A stretch of 6,263 nt of DNA. Origin: CAZMXI01 sp964570205. GTDB lineage: Bacteria; Planctomycetota; Phycisphaerae; Tepidisphaerales; Tepidisphaeraceae. The notes under the pieces were generated by a model that had not been told where the DNA came from, did no database searches, and saw only the letters and a list, made by a program, of their open reading frames with translations. The position numbers were made by a program, and so were the translations under genes. This document shows, piece by piece, positions 5,851-6,263 of this stretch. Position 1 is the stretch's first letter. Each line of letters opens with the position of its first letter. The stretch is taken from positions 1 to 6,263 of the forward strand of contig CAZMXI010000229.1 of NCBI GenBank assembly GCA_964570205.1. Direction: 5' to 3'.

Positions 5851-6263
5851 TCAACTGGGCGAGGGAACCCGGTCGAGGATGCGCTGGATGATCCGCCCCG
5901 TCGATCGGGAGTCGCCGTTGTGGAGGTATGTCTTGCTGATCACCCGGTGGGCACACACGGGGATCACCAGGGCCTTGATGTCGTCGGGAACCACGTAGTC
6001 GCGTCCGGCCAGCACGGCGGCGGCCTGGGCCGCCTGGGTCAACGCCAACGAGCCGCGCGGAGAGACGCCCAAGTGAAGATCCTCATCGTGCCGGGTCGCC
6101 TCGACGATGTCCAGAACATAATCGACGATGGCCGCGTCGAGCCGCACGCGATGCACCTGGTCCTGAAGGTCCACCACATCCTGCGCGGTGATGACCGGCT
6201 TGAGCTCTTCCAGGCGCGTCCGCGACGGCTGTACCGACAGGATGCTGTGCTCGGCGGCGCGCT
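5851..6263 (-). CDS. MoxR-family AAA+ ATPase, C-terminal part (5' end outside window)
   Basis: Only the last 136 codons are visible; the reading frame is open to the right edge, so the Walker A and B motifs lie outside the window. The visible part is the end of the AAA+ core and the helical lid domain typical of MoxR proteins. Near visible residues 55-71 is the ATR...LGVSPRGS stretch, which contains the sensor-2 arginine, followed by the family hallmark AGRDYVVPDDIK at about 85-96 and an AHR motif at 104-106. The protein ends normally in VPSPS with a TGA stop. MoxR ATPases are cytoplasmic and are thought to act as chaperones that assemble or activate partner proteins, often ones with VWA-like folds. 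Here the partner is probably the DUF58 protein encoded 28 nt downstream. A GTG inside the frame at 6177 is not the start, because conserved family sequence continues upstream of it. The family call is firm; the substrate is inferred from context. Confidence 0.93.
   Translation of the reverse strand, partial: RAAEHSILSVQPSRTRLEELKPVITAQDVVDLQDQVHRVRLDAAIVDYVLDIVEATRHDEDLHLGVSPRGSLALTQAAQAAAVLAGRDYVVPDDIKALVIPVCAHRVISKTYLHNGDSRSTGRIIQRILDRVPSPS

Noticed and set aside
5851..6177. A 108-residue gene starting at the GTG at 6177
   Set aside because: The frame continues upstream to the window edge with MoxR-like sequence, so this GTG is an internal valine codon of a longer gene.

Overview
The window is GC-rich and densely coding. 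All six recognisable genes lie on the minus strand, so transcription runs from the right end to the left. The organism is a bacterium. The MoxR / DUF58 / transglutaminase trio, the style of the DUF58 N-terminus and the GroES sequence would fit a planctomycete (for example Phycisphaerae-like), but this is inferred from family resemblance only; no rRNA or taxonomic marker is present.

Right part (6263 down to 1001), four genes in tandem: the C-terminal end of a MoxR-family AAA+ ATPase (cut by the window edge), a DUF58 membrane protein, a large TgpA-type membrane transglutaminase with DUF3488 and DUF4129-like parts, and cinA (MoCF-like domain plus NMN deamidase domain). Gaps are 28, 3 and 22 nt, so they are probably one operon. 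The first three genes form a widespread envelope module: a cytoplasmic MoxR ATPase thought to act as a chaperone on a partner, a membrane-anchored DUF58 protein, and a periplasmic-facing transglutaminase/protease-like enzyme. CinA probably cleans up damaged or by-product pyridine nucleotides (NMN) and is a housekeeping passenger of the operon.

Middle (1000 down to 794): a 207-nt intergenic region. Next to cinA it holds a symmetric cluster of inverted repeats (four copies of CTGCCA/TGGCAG), plausibly a 3' end structure. An AT-rich patch follows with an 8-bp direct repeat and a weak promoter candidate that would serve the left-hand genes.

Left part (793 down to 12): a stand-alone, somewhat degenerate receiver-domain protein followed 77 nt later by groES, which has an excellent ribosome binding site. 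No CIRCE element was found upstream of groES. groEL may follow beyond the left edge, but only 11 nt remain and this cannot be seen.

I found no mobile element, CRISPR array, tRNA or rRNA. Long open frames on the plus strand are antisense shadows of the GC-rich genes. I see no convincing undescribed system; the most unusual points are the degenerate receiver gene coupled to groES and the repeat structure after cinA.
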